A stretch of DNA of 64,000 nucleotides from CAXMMR01 sp963692975 (GCA_963692975.2 CAXMMR010000032.1:71185-135184); one strand, 5' to 3'; counted from the first letter of the stretch, positions 9,004 through 17,167 are shown. The notes: generated from the letters alone by a model not told the origin. A program made the numbers and translations.

Positions 9004-9322
9004 GTCCGCTTCCTACCAGCCGCCGCTGCGGGAGGCGACCAGGAAGGAACGGCTCCGCCCGCCAACATCGCTGGCGCCCGACGCCCGGACCGATGGGACG
9101 ACGCCTCGCTCGTGCTAACAATCCTCTGAGCTGAGGTCTCGGGCGGCACGCTCAAAATCTTGCCTATAGGCAAGATCTCTCTAACCTGTTGAAAATAAAC
9201 GGTTGGCTTCGGAAAGTTGGGGTGCGTGGCCTAAATGGCCCGCGTGCGACCCCGATGGATCTTGCGGTATTTCAGCCAAAACAACGCCCTTCTTTGTCGA
9301 AGATGCTGTCGAGGTCCTGGAC
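9004..9322. other. Intergenic region between yicC start and mltG stop
   Basis: 319 bases with no supportable gene. It contains the A/T-richer stretch 9155-9205 with a perfect 20-base dyad (separate entry) and presumably the yicC-gmk promoter. Long plus-strand frames crossing it are shadows of mltG and fabF. Confidence 0.6.
9157..9176. promoter_or_regulatory. Perfect 20-bp dyad (operator or weak terminator)
   Basis: The sequence reads ATCTTGCC-TATA-GGCAAGAT. On the minus strand it is followed by TTTTGAG, so it could be a weak intrinsic terminator for the fabF-mltG transcript. Equally it could be a dimeric-regulator site in the yicC-gmk promoter region. The two readings cannot be separated from sequence alone. 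Confidence 0.5.
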
Positions 9323-10357
9323 TTACCGCGCCTCGCTCCGCGCCCGGTAAGCCCGCACATTGCGTTCGTGTTCCGCCAAATTTGCCGAGAACGCGTGCCC
9401 GCCGGTGCCCGTCGCGACGAAGTAGAGGTCCGCCGACGCCGCCGGGTGCAGCACCGCCGCGATCGCCGCCGCGCCAGGGCTGCAGATCGGCCCCGGCGGC
9501 AGCCCGGCGATGCGGTAGGTGTTGTAGGTATCGTCCGCGTCCAGGTCGGCGCGGCTCAGCGGGCGATCCAGGCTGCCGAGACCGCGGCTCGCGCCATACA
9601 GCACCGTCGGGTCGGACTGCAGCTTCATGCCCAGCCGCAGCCGGTTCAGAAACACCGCCGCGACATGCGCCCGCTCCTCCGTCACCCCGGTCTCCCGCTC
9701 GACGATGGAGGCCAGGATCAGCGCCTGGCGCGGCGAGGTGAGGGGGCTCGCCGGCTCGCGGCCGGCCCACGCCACCGCAAGCGTCCGCTGCATCGCCGCC
9801 TCGCTGCGCGCCAGCAGCGCGGCTCGCTCGGTGCCGTAGACGTAGTCATAGGTCTGCGGCAGCACCTCGCCTTCCGCCGGCCTGGCCACCTCGCCCGCGA
9901 GCGCGTCCGCACCCTCCATCAGAACGACGATCTGCGCGGCCGTGAGCCCTTCGGCCAGGGTCAGCCGATGCTGCACCGGCCGCGCATGGCGCAGCGTGTC
10001 GAGCACCGCCCTGAGGCTGGCATGCGCCGGAAAGGCGAACTCCGCGGCGTGGATTGGCCCATCGCCCGCGGTCAGCAGCGCGGCAAGCCGGAGCGCGAGC
10101 GGCGATCCCACGACGTGGGCGTCGAACAGCACCGAGGCGGCGTGCCGCATGCCATGCGGCACCACCACCGCCTGCCCGTCCGGCAACGGTCCCGGCGCGT
10201 GGTAGACCTGCCGGCCGATCGCGCCCGCCCCGACCAGCCCCGCCACTGCCGCCAGCGCCAACAGCCGCCGGACAAGCCTCAGCTGCCGGCGGCGCAGCCC
10301 CGGCGGCGGCGGATCCTCAGGCGGCGCGGAAGAGGATGGAGGCGTTGGTGCCGCCAA
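9323..10357 (-). CDS. mltG: Endolytic murein transglycosylase MltG (YceG-like)
   Basis: Inner-membrane lytic transglycosylase thought to release nascent glycan strands. 344 aa: a short cytoplasmic, Pro-rich then Arg-rich N-terminus, one transmembrane segment (about residues 31-48), then the YceG domain. The catalytic glutamate segment is ASIVERETGVTEERAHVAAV and the LQSDPTVLYG motif is present. The ATG at 10357 lies 41 bases inside fabF; no ATG, TTG or GTG start was found between the fabF stop and the membrane segment, so the overlapping start is kept. Confidence 0.9.
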   Translation of the reverse strand: MAAPTPPSSSAPPEDPPPPGLRRRQLRLVRRLLALAAVAGLVGAGAIGRQVYHAPGPLPDGQAVVVPHGMRHAASVLFDAHVVGSPLALRLAALLTAGDGPIHAAEFAFPAHASLRAVLDTLRHARPVQHRLTLAEGLTAAQIVVLMEGADALAGEVARPAEGEVLPQTYDYVYGTERAALLARSEAAMQRTLAVAWAGREPASPLTSPRQALILASIVERETGVTEERAHVAAVFLNRLRLGMKLQSDPTVLYGASRGLGSLDRPLSRADLDADDTYNTYRIAGLPPGPICSPGAAAIAAVLHPAASADLYFVATGTGGHAFSANLAEHERNVRAYRARSEAR

Positions 10358-11588
10358 ATCCGAAGCTGTTCGACAGCGCCATGTCGACCCGTCGCCGTTG
10401 CGCCTCGCGAGCCACTCGGTCGATCACGCTGGCCCGGCTCGGATGCTGCAGGTTCAGCGTCGGCGGCACCACGTCGTCCCGGATCGCCAGGATCGAGAAG
10501 ATCGACTCGATCGCGCCCGCCGCGCCGAGCAGGTGCCCGGTCGCCGACTTGGTGGACGACATCGCGATCGTGCGCGCCGACTCGCCGAAGAACTGCTCCA
10601 CCGCCTCCAGCTCAAGGTCGTCGCCCATCGGCGTCGAGGTGCCGTGCGCGTTAATGTACTGGACATTCTCCGGATGCACGCCGCCATTCTTGAACGCCGC
10701 CCGCATCGCCCGATACGCGCCGTCATGCCCCGGCGCCGGCGCCGTGATGTGGTGTGCATCGCCCGACAGCCCGTAGCCGGCGACCTCGGCATAGATCTTC
10801 GCGCCGCGCGCCCGGGCGTGCTCGTACTCCTCCAGCACGACGATGCCCGCGCCCTCGCCCATGACGAAGCCGTCGCGCTCGCTGTCCCAGGGGCGCGACG
10901 CCAGCGACGGCGTCTCGTTGAACCCGGTCGATAGCGCCCGCGAGGCGCAGAACCCGGCAATGCCGAGCGCGCACACCGCCGCCTCCGCGCCGCCCGCGAT
11001 CATCACCTCGGCGTCGCCGAGCATGATCAGCCGCGCCGCATCGCCGATCGCGTGCACCCCGGTGGCGCATGCGGTCACCGCCGAATGGTTCGGCCCCTTG
11101 AAGCCGTAGCGGATGGAGACGTGGCCGGAGACCAGGTTGATCAGCGCCGAGGGAATGAAGAACGGTGACAGCCGCCGCGCCCGCCCGTCATGCACCATCA
11201 CTGAGGCTTCATAGATCGACTGCAGCCCGCCGATCCCGGAGCCGATCATCACCCCCGTTGCGTTCCGCTCGTCCTCGCTCTCCGGCGCCCAGCCGGAATC
11301 CTCCACCGCCTCGACCGCGGCGACGATGCCCAGATGGATAAACCGGTCCATCTTCTTGATGTCCTTGACCGGCAGCCACTCGTCGAGCGTCAGCCCGCCG
11401 CTGGCGCGCGTCCCCTCCGGCACCTCGCCGGCAACGCGCGCCGGCAGGTCGCCGGCATCAAAGGACTGGATCGCCCGAATGCCGCTGTCACCCTGGATCA
11501 GCCGGCCCCAGACATGCTCAACGCCGACCCCCAACGGAGAGGCGATCCCCATCCCGGTGACGACCACCCGACGCGTGCTGCCCAGCAT
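10317..11588 (-). CDS. fabF: Beta-ketoacyl-ACP synthase II
   Basis: Condenses malonyl-ACP with acyl-ACP in fatty-acid elongation. 423 aa. The catalytic Cys lies in TACATGVHAIGDAARLI, and the His pair in NAHGTSTPMGDD and SATGHLLGAAGAIE. The N-terminus RRVVVTGMGIASPLG is typical. It is 31 bases downstream of acpP, in the conserved fabD-fabG-acpP-fabF-mltG order. Confidence 0.97.
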   Translation of the reverse strand: MLGSTRRVVVTGMGIASPLGVGVEHVWGRLIQGDSGIRAIQSFDAGDLPARVAGEVPEGTRASGGLTLDEWLPVKDIKKMDRFIHLGIVAAVEAVEDSGWAPESEDERNATGVMIGSGIGGLQSIYEASVMVHDGRARRLSPFFIPSALINLVSGHVSIRYGFKGPNHSAVTACATGVHAIGDAARLIMLGDAEVMIAGGAEAAVCALGIAGFCASRALSTGFNETPSLASRPWDSERDGFVMGEGAGIVVLEEYEHARARGAKIYAEVAGYGLSGDAHHITAPAPGHDGAYRAMRAAFKNGGVHPENVQYINAHGTSTPMGDDLELEAVEQFFGESARTIAMSSTKSATGHLLGAAGAIESIFSILAIRDDVVPPTLNLQHPSRASVIDRVAREAQRRRVDMALSNSFGFGGTNASILFRAA

Positions 11589-11619
11589 GGACGCTCCGCC
11601 GTGTCCTACGATCGCTCGC

Positions 11620-11859
11620 TCAGGCCGCCTTCTGCTTCTCGATGTAGTCGATCGCGTCCTTCACGGTGCTGATCTTCTCGGCCGCGTCCTCCGGGATCTC
11701 GACGCCGAACGCCTCCTCAAACGCCATCACCAGCTCGACCGTATCGAGACTGTCGGCGCCCAAATCGTCGATGAATGAGGCCTCCGGCGTGACCTTGCTC
11801 TCCTCGACGCCGAGATGCTCCACCACGATCTTCTTAACCTTCTCGGCGATGTCGCTCAT
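11620..11859 (-). CDS. acpP: Acyl carrier protein
   Basis: 79-aa acidic carrier of growing acyl chains. The phosphopantetheine-attachment Ser lies in DDLGADSLDTVELVMAFEE (about residue 37). The start is MSDIAEKVKKIVVEHLG; the frame is open much further upstream, but that part runs through fabG out of frame. A 206-base gap separates it from fabG and may carry an additional promoter, common for highly expressed acpP; no box was identified. Confidence 0.97.
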   Translation of the reverse strand: MSDIAEKVKKIVVEHLGVEESKVTPEASFIDDLGADSLDTVELVMAFEEAFGVEIPEDAAEKISTVKDAIDYIEKQKAA

Positions 11860-12065
11860 CGATCTCAGATCCCTGTCTCTAATACTGTTTGCGTCAATCT
11901 GGTCCGGCCGGTCGATGTCGCCGAGCGCAGCCGCTTCGGAGGTGTCCGGAGGCGAGGCCGCGTGGCCCCTAGCATGGTTCCAATCTGCCCGCCAAGGCAA
12001 TGCGGCAACCGTGCGACCATGCTGTGGCGATGCAGTGACGGCATGCCCGGGTAGGCCGCGCAGGC

Positions 12066-12806
12066 TCAGATCATTGCCATGCCGCCATTGACGTGCAGCG
12101 TCGCCCCGGTCACCCAGGCCGCCTCGTCGGAGGCGAGATATACCACCGCAGCGCCAACATCCGCCGGCTGTCCCATCCGCCCGAGCGGGATCGCCTCCAG
12201 CAGTCGCTGCCGCTGCGCCTCGCCCAGCGCCTCCGTCATCGGCGTCTCGACGAAGCCGGGCGCGACGATGTTGACCGTGATGCCGCGGCTGCCGACCTCC
12301 TGCGCCAGCGTTTTGCTCATTGCCACCAGCCCCGCCTTGGCGGCGGCGTAGTTCGCCTGGCCAGGGTTGCCGGTGCTGCCGACGATGCTCGAAATGCCGA
12401 TGATCCGACCCGCCCGGCGCTTGAGCATCCCCCGCAGCGCCGCCCGCGCCAGACGGAACGGCGCGCTCAGGTCGACGTCGAGCACCGCCTGCCAGTCCTC
12501 GTCGCGCAGCCGGAGCGCCAGCATGTCGCGCGTCAGCCCGGCATTGTTGACCAGGATGCCGACCGGCCCCGCCGCCCGCTCCGCCTGGGCGACCAGGCCA
12601 GCCGCCGCCGCCGCGTCCGCCAGGTCGGCCACCACGACATGCGCGCGCTCGCCGAGCCTCGCCGCCAAACCCTCCAGCGCCTCGCGACGCGTGCCGGAGA
12701 GCACAACCTGCGCACCCTGCGCATGCAGCGCCCGCGCGATCGCTCCGCCGATGCCGCCCGAGGCGCCGGTCACCAGCGCCGTCTTGCCGGTCAGGTCGAA
12801 CATCAC
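12066..12806 (-). CDS. fabG: 3-oxoacyl-ACP reductase
   Basis: NADPH-dependent SDR that reduces beta-ketoacyl-ACP. 246 aa. Nucleotide-binding motif TGASGGIGGAIARALHAQG near residue 13; NNAG motif in LVNNAGLTRDM; catalytic Ser in ISSIVGSTGNPGQ and YxxxK in YAAAKAG; ends HVNGGMAMI. It lies between the fabD-side repeat and acpP on the minus strand. Confidence 0.97.
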   Translation of the reverse strand: MMFDLTGKTALVTGASGGIGGAIARALHAQGAQVVLSGTRREALEGLAARLGERAHVVVADLADAAAAAGLVAQAERAAGPVGILVNNAGLTRDMLALRLRDEDWQAVLDVDLSAPFRLARAALRGMLKRRAGRIIGISSIVGSTGNPGQANYAAAKAGLVAMSKTLAQEVGSRGITVNIVAPGFVETPMTEALGEAQRQRLLEAIPLGRMGQPADVGAAVVYLASDEAAWVTGATLHVNGGMAMI

Positions 12807-12819
12807 GCCTCCGTAGCGA

Positions 12820-13032
12820 AGAAAGGCGAGGGGCTTTGCCCCTGGACCCCATTAAAGGCGAAGCCTTTAAAATCCATTTGTCATTCTTGTCCAATGAGCG
12901 AGACGGTGCCGTCGGCTGGAGACAGTACTGGATTCGCCGTGCAAGGAAGAATGGGCCTTGGACTCCAAACGGCCGGGGTCTGGAGCCTCACGGCCCCAGC
13001 GGGTCCAGGGCGGAGCCCTGGCCTTGTCTTCC
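12820..13032. repeat. GC-hairpin intergenic repeat, copy 3 (full)
   Basis: Fills the fabD-fabG gap. Four stem-loops in order: GGGGCTTTGCCCC, TTAAAGGCGAAGCCTTTAA (followed by AATCCAT), GGGGTCTGGAGCCTCACGGCCCC, and CCAGGGCGGAGCCCTGG. A variable centre spans about 12880-12970. The outer arms are inverted relative to each other. The right end abuts the fabD stop. Confidence 0.85.
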
Positions 13033-14004
13033 TCAAAGCGTCTTCAGCAAAGCCTCGATCTCGTCCGGGGTCGCGGCCGACGCGGTGCGGGCTGCCGGCA
13101 CGATGCGCTTGACCAACCCGGCCAGCACCTTGCCCGCGCCCAGCTCGACGAAGCTATCCACCCCCATGGCGACCGCCGCAATGACGCTTTCGCGCCAGCG
13201 CACCGTCTGCGTCACCTGCTGCACCAGCAGCTGGCGGATCTCGCCCGGATCGCTCGCCTTGCTCGCCGTCACGTTGGCGATCAGCGGCACCACGGGCTCC
13301 ACCATCGGCGCCTCCTCCAGCGCCTCCGCCATGACGCGCGCTGCCGGCGCCATCAGCGCGCAGTGGAACGGCGCCGAGACCGGCAGCAGCATCGCCCGCT
13401 TCACCCCCTGGCCGCGCGCGATCTCGATTGCCCGTTCCACCGCGGCGCGGTCGCCGGAGATCACCACCTGGCCGCCGCCATTGTCGTTGGCCGGCGCGAC
13501 CACCTGCTGGATCGTGCTGCCGTCCTCGCGGGTGAACGGCGCCGCCTGCTCGCAGATCGTGGCGGCCTGCGCCATCTCAATACCGAGCAGCGCCGCCATG
13601 GCGCCTTCGCCTGCCGGCACCGCAGCCTGCATCGCCTCGCCGCGCCGGCGCAGCAGGGCAGCGGTGACGTTCACCGGCAGGCTGCCAGCCGCGGCCAGTG
13701 CGCTGTATTCGCCCAGCGAGTGGCCAAGCACCATGACCGCCCGGTCCGCCAGCGCGAACCCGCCCTCGGCCTGCAGCACCCGCAGCACCGCCAGCGACAT
13801 CGCCATCAGCGCCGGCTGGGTGTTGCGGGTCGCCGTCAGCTCCTCGGACGGACCCTCGAACATCAGCTTCGACAGCCGCTGCTTGAGCGTTTCATCGACT
13901 TCCTGGAACACCTCGCGCGCCGGCGCGAACGCGGCCGCCAGGTCACGGCCCATGCCGACAGTCTGGCTGCCCTGGCCGGGAAAGATGAACGCATGGACAG
14001 GCAT
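13033..14004 (-). CDS. fabD: Malonyl-CoA:ACP transacylase
   Basis: Loads malonyl units onto ACP. 323 aa. The N-terminus MPVHAFIFPGQGSQTVGMG fixes the start at 14004, although the frame is open 17 codons further. Nucleophile Ser in GHSLGEYSALAAAG; ends with the EIEALLKTL helix. It is first in the fab cluster and divergent from rpsF, with a repeat-rich 354-base region between them. Confidence 0.96.
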   Translation of the reverse strand: MPVHAFIFPGQGSQTVGMGRDLAAAFAPAREVFQEVDETLKQRLSKLMFEGPSEELTATRNTQPALMAMSLAVLRVLQAEGGFALADRAVMVLGHSLGEYSALAAAGSLPVNVTAALLRRRGEAMQAAVPAGEGAMAALLGIEMAQAATICEQAAPFTREDGSTIQQVVAPANDNGGGQVVISGDRAAVERAIEIARGQGVKRAMLLPVSAPFHCALMAPAARVMAEALEEAPMVEPVVPLIANVTASKASDPGEIRQLLVQQVTQTVRWRESVIAAVAMGVDSFVELGAGKVLAGLVKRIVPAARTASAATPDEIEALLKTL

Positions 14005-14117
14005 TGAACATGGTCCGGACATGTGGCGTCGCGGACATGGAGCGGGCGGCGACACCTGTCAAATACCCTCGCATGCTGCAAGGCGAGGTGCGGCGCCTGC
14101 CGCCAGGGTGCAGCCCA

Positions 14118-14173
14118 GACTGGCCCAGGGACTGGCCCAGGACTGGCCCAGGACTGGCCCAGGACTGGCGCAA
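14118..14173. repeat. Tandem repeat of GACTGGCCCAG, about 5 units of 11 bp
   Basis: Units at 14118, 14130, 14141, 14152 and 14163. The second is offset by one extra G, and the last is degenerate (GACTGGCGCAA). The period is close to one helical turn, so repeated protein sites would face the same side of the DNA. It is noncoding and lies between the divergent fabD and rpsF. Confidence 0.8.
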
Positions 14174-14247
14174 GGCCGGCGCAGGGCTGGCGCGCGGCGC
14201 CGCGCTTGCGCGACCGGCCGTCCTCGTGCTGTAAGGCCGGCTCCCTG

Positions 14248-14330
14248 CCGGGGCGTGGCACGCCCCGGCTATGCCCCCGTGCGCGCTCGTCAGGACGCGC
14301 ATGGCTCAAGGCTTGCCGATAGCGGCAAGC
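14248..14330 (+). promoter_or_regulatory. Two hairpins in the rpsF leader
   Basis: CCGGGGCG-TGGCA-CGCCCCGG (14248-14268) and GCTTGCCG-ATAG-CGGCAAGC (14311-14330), each with an 8-bp perfect stem. The second ends 28 bases before the rpsF ATG and is followed by GGGGAG (ribosome-binding site). S6:S18 autoregulatory leaders are known in front of rpsF in other bacteria; whether this is one is not established. Confidence 0.45.
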
Positions 14331-14358
14331 CGGGCCGATCCAGCCATGGGGAGACCAC

Positions 14359-14817
14359 ATGCCCTTATATGAGACTGTGCTGATCGCACGGAACGACGTC
14401 ACCCAGCAGCAGGTCGAAGGCCTGGCGGATACGGTCGCGACCCAGCTCGAAGGCGATGGCGGCGCGATCAAAAAGCGCGAGTACTGGGGCCTGCGCACCC
14501 TGTCCTATCGCATCAAGAAGAATCGCAAGGCGCATTACATGCTGCTCGGCATTGACGCGATGCCCGCCTCGGTCAACGAGATGGAGCGCCAGCTGCGTCT
14601 CAACGAGGACGTGCTGCGCTTCATGACGATCCGGGTCGACGCGATCGACGAGAACCCGTCCGCCGTGCTGAGCCGGAAGTCGGATGACCGCGAGCGCGGC
14701 TTCCGCGGCCCCAAGCCGGCCGGGCGCTTCGAGAGCGGCCGCCGCCGTAATTTTGACGACCGCGAGGAATACCGCGCCCGCGACGGCGCGGCCGAGCCTG
14801 CAGCGGTCGAGGAGTAG
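14359..14817 (+). CDS. rpsF: 30S ribosomal protein S6
   Basis: Binds 16S rRNA together with S18 in the 30S platform. 152 aa. The core is MPLYETVLIARNDVTQQQVE, then WGLRTLSYRIKKNRKAHYML and a C-terminal charged tail rich in Arg/Asp/Glu that lengthens it beyond the roughly 100-residue core. It starts the rpsF-rpsR-rplI operon, with rpsR only 3 bases downstream. Confidence 0.97.
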   Translation: MPLYETVLIARNDVTQQQVEGLADTVATQLEGDGGAIKKREYWGLRTLSYRIKKNRKAHYMLLGIDAMPASVNEMERQLRLNEDVLRFMTIRVDAIDENPSAVLSRKSDDRERGFRGPKPAGRFESGRRRNFDDREEYRARDGAAEPAAVEE

Positions 14818-14820
14818 AGC

Positions 14821-15123
14821 ATGTCAGACCGTCCCGATCGCGAGCGCCCCGGCGCCACCGACGACCTTAACCCGGCCGCCCGGCGCTCCGCCGTCGGCGC
14901 CCGCCGGCCGTTCTATCGCCGCCGCAAGTCCTGCCCTTTCTCCGGGCCGAACGCACCGGTGATCGACTACAAGGACGTCCGCCTGCTCAGCCGCTTCCTC
15001 TCCGAACGCGGCAAGATCGTGCCGAGCCGGATCACCGCAGTGAGCGCCAAGAAGCAGCGCGAGCTCGCCCAGGCCATCAAGCGCGCCCGCTTTCTCGCCT
15101 TGCTTCCCTACGTGCTGAGCTGA
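14821..15123 (+). CDS. rpsR: 30S ribosomal protein S18
   Basis: 100 aa, about 25 longer than E. coli S18 owing to a polar N-terminal extension (MSDRPDRERPGATDDLNPAA). The core has RRKSCPFSGPNAPVIDYKDV, FLSERGKIVPSRITAVSAKK and QRELAQAIKRARFLALLPYV. It is the binding partner of S6 encoded just upstream, so stoichiometric expression is expected. Confidence 0.97.
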   Translation: MSDRPDRERPGATDDLNPAARRSAVGARRPFYRRRKSCPFSGPNAPVIDYKDVRLLSRFLSERGKIVPSRITAVSAKKQRELAQAIKRARFLALLPYVLS

Positions 15124-15135
15124 GGAGCCGCACCG

Positions 15136-15717
15136 ATGGCCGTCGTCGAACTGATCCTCCTGCAGCGCATCGAAAAGCTCGGCCAGATGGGCGACCTCGT
15201 CCGCGTCAAGCCGGGCTACGCGCGCAACTTCCTGCTGCCGCAGAAGCGCGCCATCCGCGCCAACAAGGCCAACGTCGCCAAGTTTGAAGAGACCCGCGTC
15301 CAGCTCGAGGCGCAGAACATCAAGCGCCGCGAGGAGGCCGAGCGCGTCTCCGAGCGCATGGGCGGCCTGACCGTCGTCGTGATCCGCCAGGCCGGCGACA
15401 GCGGCAGCCTCTACGGCTCGGTCAGCAACCGCGACATCGCCGAGCAGGTGACCGCCGCCGGTCTCGGCGTCACTCGCCAGCAGGTGGTGCTCGATCATCC
15501 GATCAAGGCGCTGGGCTTGGCCAAGGTGCGGGTCGTGCTGCACCCGGAGGTGACCATGCAGGTCACCGTCAACGTTGCCCGCAGCCCCGAGGAGGCGGAG
15601 AAGCAAGCCCGCGGCGAGGCTGTCGGCCTGGCCGCCGAGGACGAGCAGGACGAGGCCGATGCCGCCGAACTGTTCGAGCAGGGCGCCATCCCGACCGGCG
15701 AGGCGGCTCAGGACTGA
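15136..15717 (+). CDS. rplI: 50S ribosomal protein L9
   Basis: 193 aa. The N-terminal domain VVELILLQRIEKLGQMGDLV continues VKPGYARNFLLPQKRAIRAN, followed by the long central helix and the C-terminal domain (SLYGSVSNRDIAEQV, MQVTVNVARSPEEAEKQA). An acidic C-terminal extension (DEQDEADAAELFEQGA) makes it longer than the usual 150 residues. Last gene of the operon; a degenerate GC-hairpin repeat follows. Confidence 0.97.
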   Translation: MAVVELILLQRIEKLGQMGDLVRVKPGYARNFLLPQKRAIRANKANVAKFEETRVQLEAQNIKRREEAERVSERMGGLTVVVIRQAGDSGSLYGSVSNRDIAEQVTAAGLGVTRQQVVLDHPIKALGLAKVRVVLHPEVTMQVTVNVARSPEEAEKQARGEAVGLAAEDEQDEADAAELFEQGAIPTGEAAQD

Positions 15718-15734
15718 GCAAGGAGAGGGCGATC

Positions 15735-15898
15735 AAGGCATTTCCTCGAGACCCTCGACCCCATTTAGAGGCGGAACCTTCAAAATCCATTCGCATGGTG
15801 CACAGCACACCGGCCTAGGTCATGGAGAACCGGACCGAAGTGATGGATTGTAAAGGCTCCGCCTTTACCGGGATCAAAGGGCAGAGCGCTTTGCCTTG
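15735..15898. repeat. GC-hairpin intergenic repeat, copy 4 (degenerate)
   Basis: Recognisable parts are TTAGAGGCGGAACCTTCAAAATCCAT, an inverted ATGGATTGTAAAGGCTCCGCCTTTA, and a terminal GGGCAGAGCGCTTTGCC. The outer left arm is eroded. It lies between rplI and cfa. Confidence 0.65.
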
Positions 15899-15904
15899 AC
15901 GGCG

Positions 15905-17167
15905 ATGCAGACCCTCAGACGCCTGTTCGTCCACAGCATCAGCCAGCTCATCGTCGAGGGCCGGCTCACCGTGCAGTTTCCGGACGGCACCCGCCACGTC
16001 TTCGAGCGCAGTGCGGGCGCCATCGGCGGCTTCGCGGTGCGCGACTGGTCGATGGTCTGGCGCCTGATGACTGATCCCACCATGGCCTTCGGTGAGGGCT
16101 GGACGGATGGCCGCATCACCCTGCTCGACAACAGCACCCTCACCGACGTGCTGGACGTGGTCTACGGTTCGGCCAAAGCGGGCGGCACGAACGCGATGTG
16201 GCGAAGCCTGCGGGCGGCTCGCCATGCTACCCGCAGCTTGCGGCAGTTCAACCCGCGTCCACGCTCCCGGCGCAACGTTGCCCGCCACTACGACCTCAAT
16301 GGCCGGCTCTACAGCCTGTTTCTCGACCGCGACCGGCAATATTCCTGCGCCTACTTCCCGAACGGCGACGAGACTCTCGATGAGGCGCAGGCCGCCAAGA
16401 AGCGCCACATCGCCGCCAAGCTGGTGCTCGATCGCCCGGGATTGACGGTGCTCGACATCGGCTGCGGCTGGGGCGGGCTGGCGCTGAGCCTGGCGCGCGA
16501 GCATGGCTGCCGCGTCACCGGCATCACCCTGTCCGCCGAGCAGCTCGCCGAGGCGCAGGCGCGCGCCGAAGCCGAGGGCCTCTCCGACCAGGTCCGCTTC
16601 GAGCTCGCCGACTACCGCACCATCACCCGCCGCTTCGACCGGATCGTCTCGGTCGGCATGTTTGAGCATGTTGGCATCGGCCACTACGAGGCCTTCTTCG
16701 GCATGCTGGACCGCTGCCTCGCGCCCGACGGTGTCGCCCTGCTGCATGCCATCGGCCGCGTCGCCGGCCCCGGCAGCACCGATCCCTGGATCGCCCGCTA
16801 CATCTTCCCCGGCGGCTACGCGCCGGCGCTGAGTGAAGTCTTCGCACCGCTTGAGCGCACTGGGCTGATGACCACCGACCTCGAAATCCTGCGCCTGCAC
16901 TACGCCGAGACGATCCGCTGCTGGCACCGCCGCTTCGCCGCCAATCGCGACGCCATCCAGGCGCTTTACGACAAGCGCTTCTACCGGATGTTCGAGCTCT
17001 ACCTTGCCGGCGCCGAGACCTCGTTTCGAAAGGCACACTCGATGGTCTTCCAGCTGCAGCTCACCCATCAGCTCGGCGCCGTCCCGCTCACCCGCGACTA
17101 CCTGTTCGACCGAGAGAGCAAGACAGTAAGGCCAGAGGCTCTGCCTCTGGACTCCGCTGGGGCCTGA
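15905..17167 (+). CDS. cfa: Cyclopropane-fatty-acyl-phospholipid synthase
   Basis: SAM-dependent enzyme that adds a methylene bridge to unsaturated phospholipid acyl chains. 420 aa. An N-terminal about 120-residue domain precedes the methyltransferase core with motif I LDIGCGWGGLALSLA, then ITLSAEQLAEAQARAEAEGL and SVGMFEHVGIGHYEAFF. An upstream in-frame TTG at 15896 is an alternative start; ATG 15905 is preferred. The last about 13 residues (VRPEALPLDSAGA) and the stop are encoded by a GC-hairpin repeat, so the native C-terminus was replaced or extended. Confidence 0.94.
   Translation: MQTLRRLFVHSISQLIVEGRLTVQFPDGTRHVFERSAGAIGGFAVRDWSMVWRLMTDPTMAFGEGWTDGRITLLDNSTLTDVLDVVYGSAKAGGTNAMWRSLRAARHATRSLRQFNPRPRSRRNVARHYDLNGRLYSLFLDRDRQYSCAYFPNGDETLDEAQAAKKRHIAAKLVLDRPGLTVLDIGCGWGGLALSLAREHGCRVTGITLSAEQLAEAQARAEAEGLSDQVRFELADYRTITRRFDRIVSVGMFEHVGIGHYEAFFGMLDRCLAPDGVALLHAIGRVAGPGSTDPWIARYIFPGGYAPALSEVFAPLERTGLMTTDLEILRLHYAETIRCWHRRFAANRDAIQALYDKRFYRMFELYLAGAETSFRKAHSMVFQLQLTHQLGAVPLTRDYLFDRESKTVRPEALPLDSAGA

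Larger units (their letters stand above)
14005..14358. other. Divergent intergenic region fabD / rpsF
   Basis: 354 bases without a supportable gene. It holds an 11-bp tandem repeat (14118-14173) and two perfect hairpins (14248-14268 and 14311-14330) ahead of rpsF. Promoters for both directions must lie here, but no convincing -35/-10 pair was recognised. Confidence 0.6.

Noticed and set aside
9203..10654. 483-codon plus-strand open frame
   Set aside because: Antisense shadow of mltG and fabF; Arg/Gln-rich composition typical of GC-rich shadow frames, no motif.
12836..14383. 515-codon plus-strand frame through the fabD region
   Set aside because: Begins in a GC-hairpin repeat and runs antisense to fabD; no supported start or motif.
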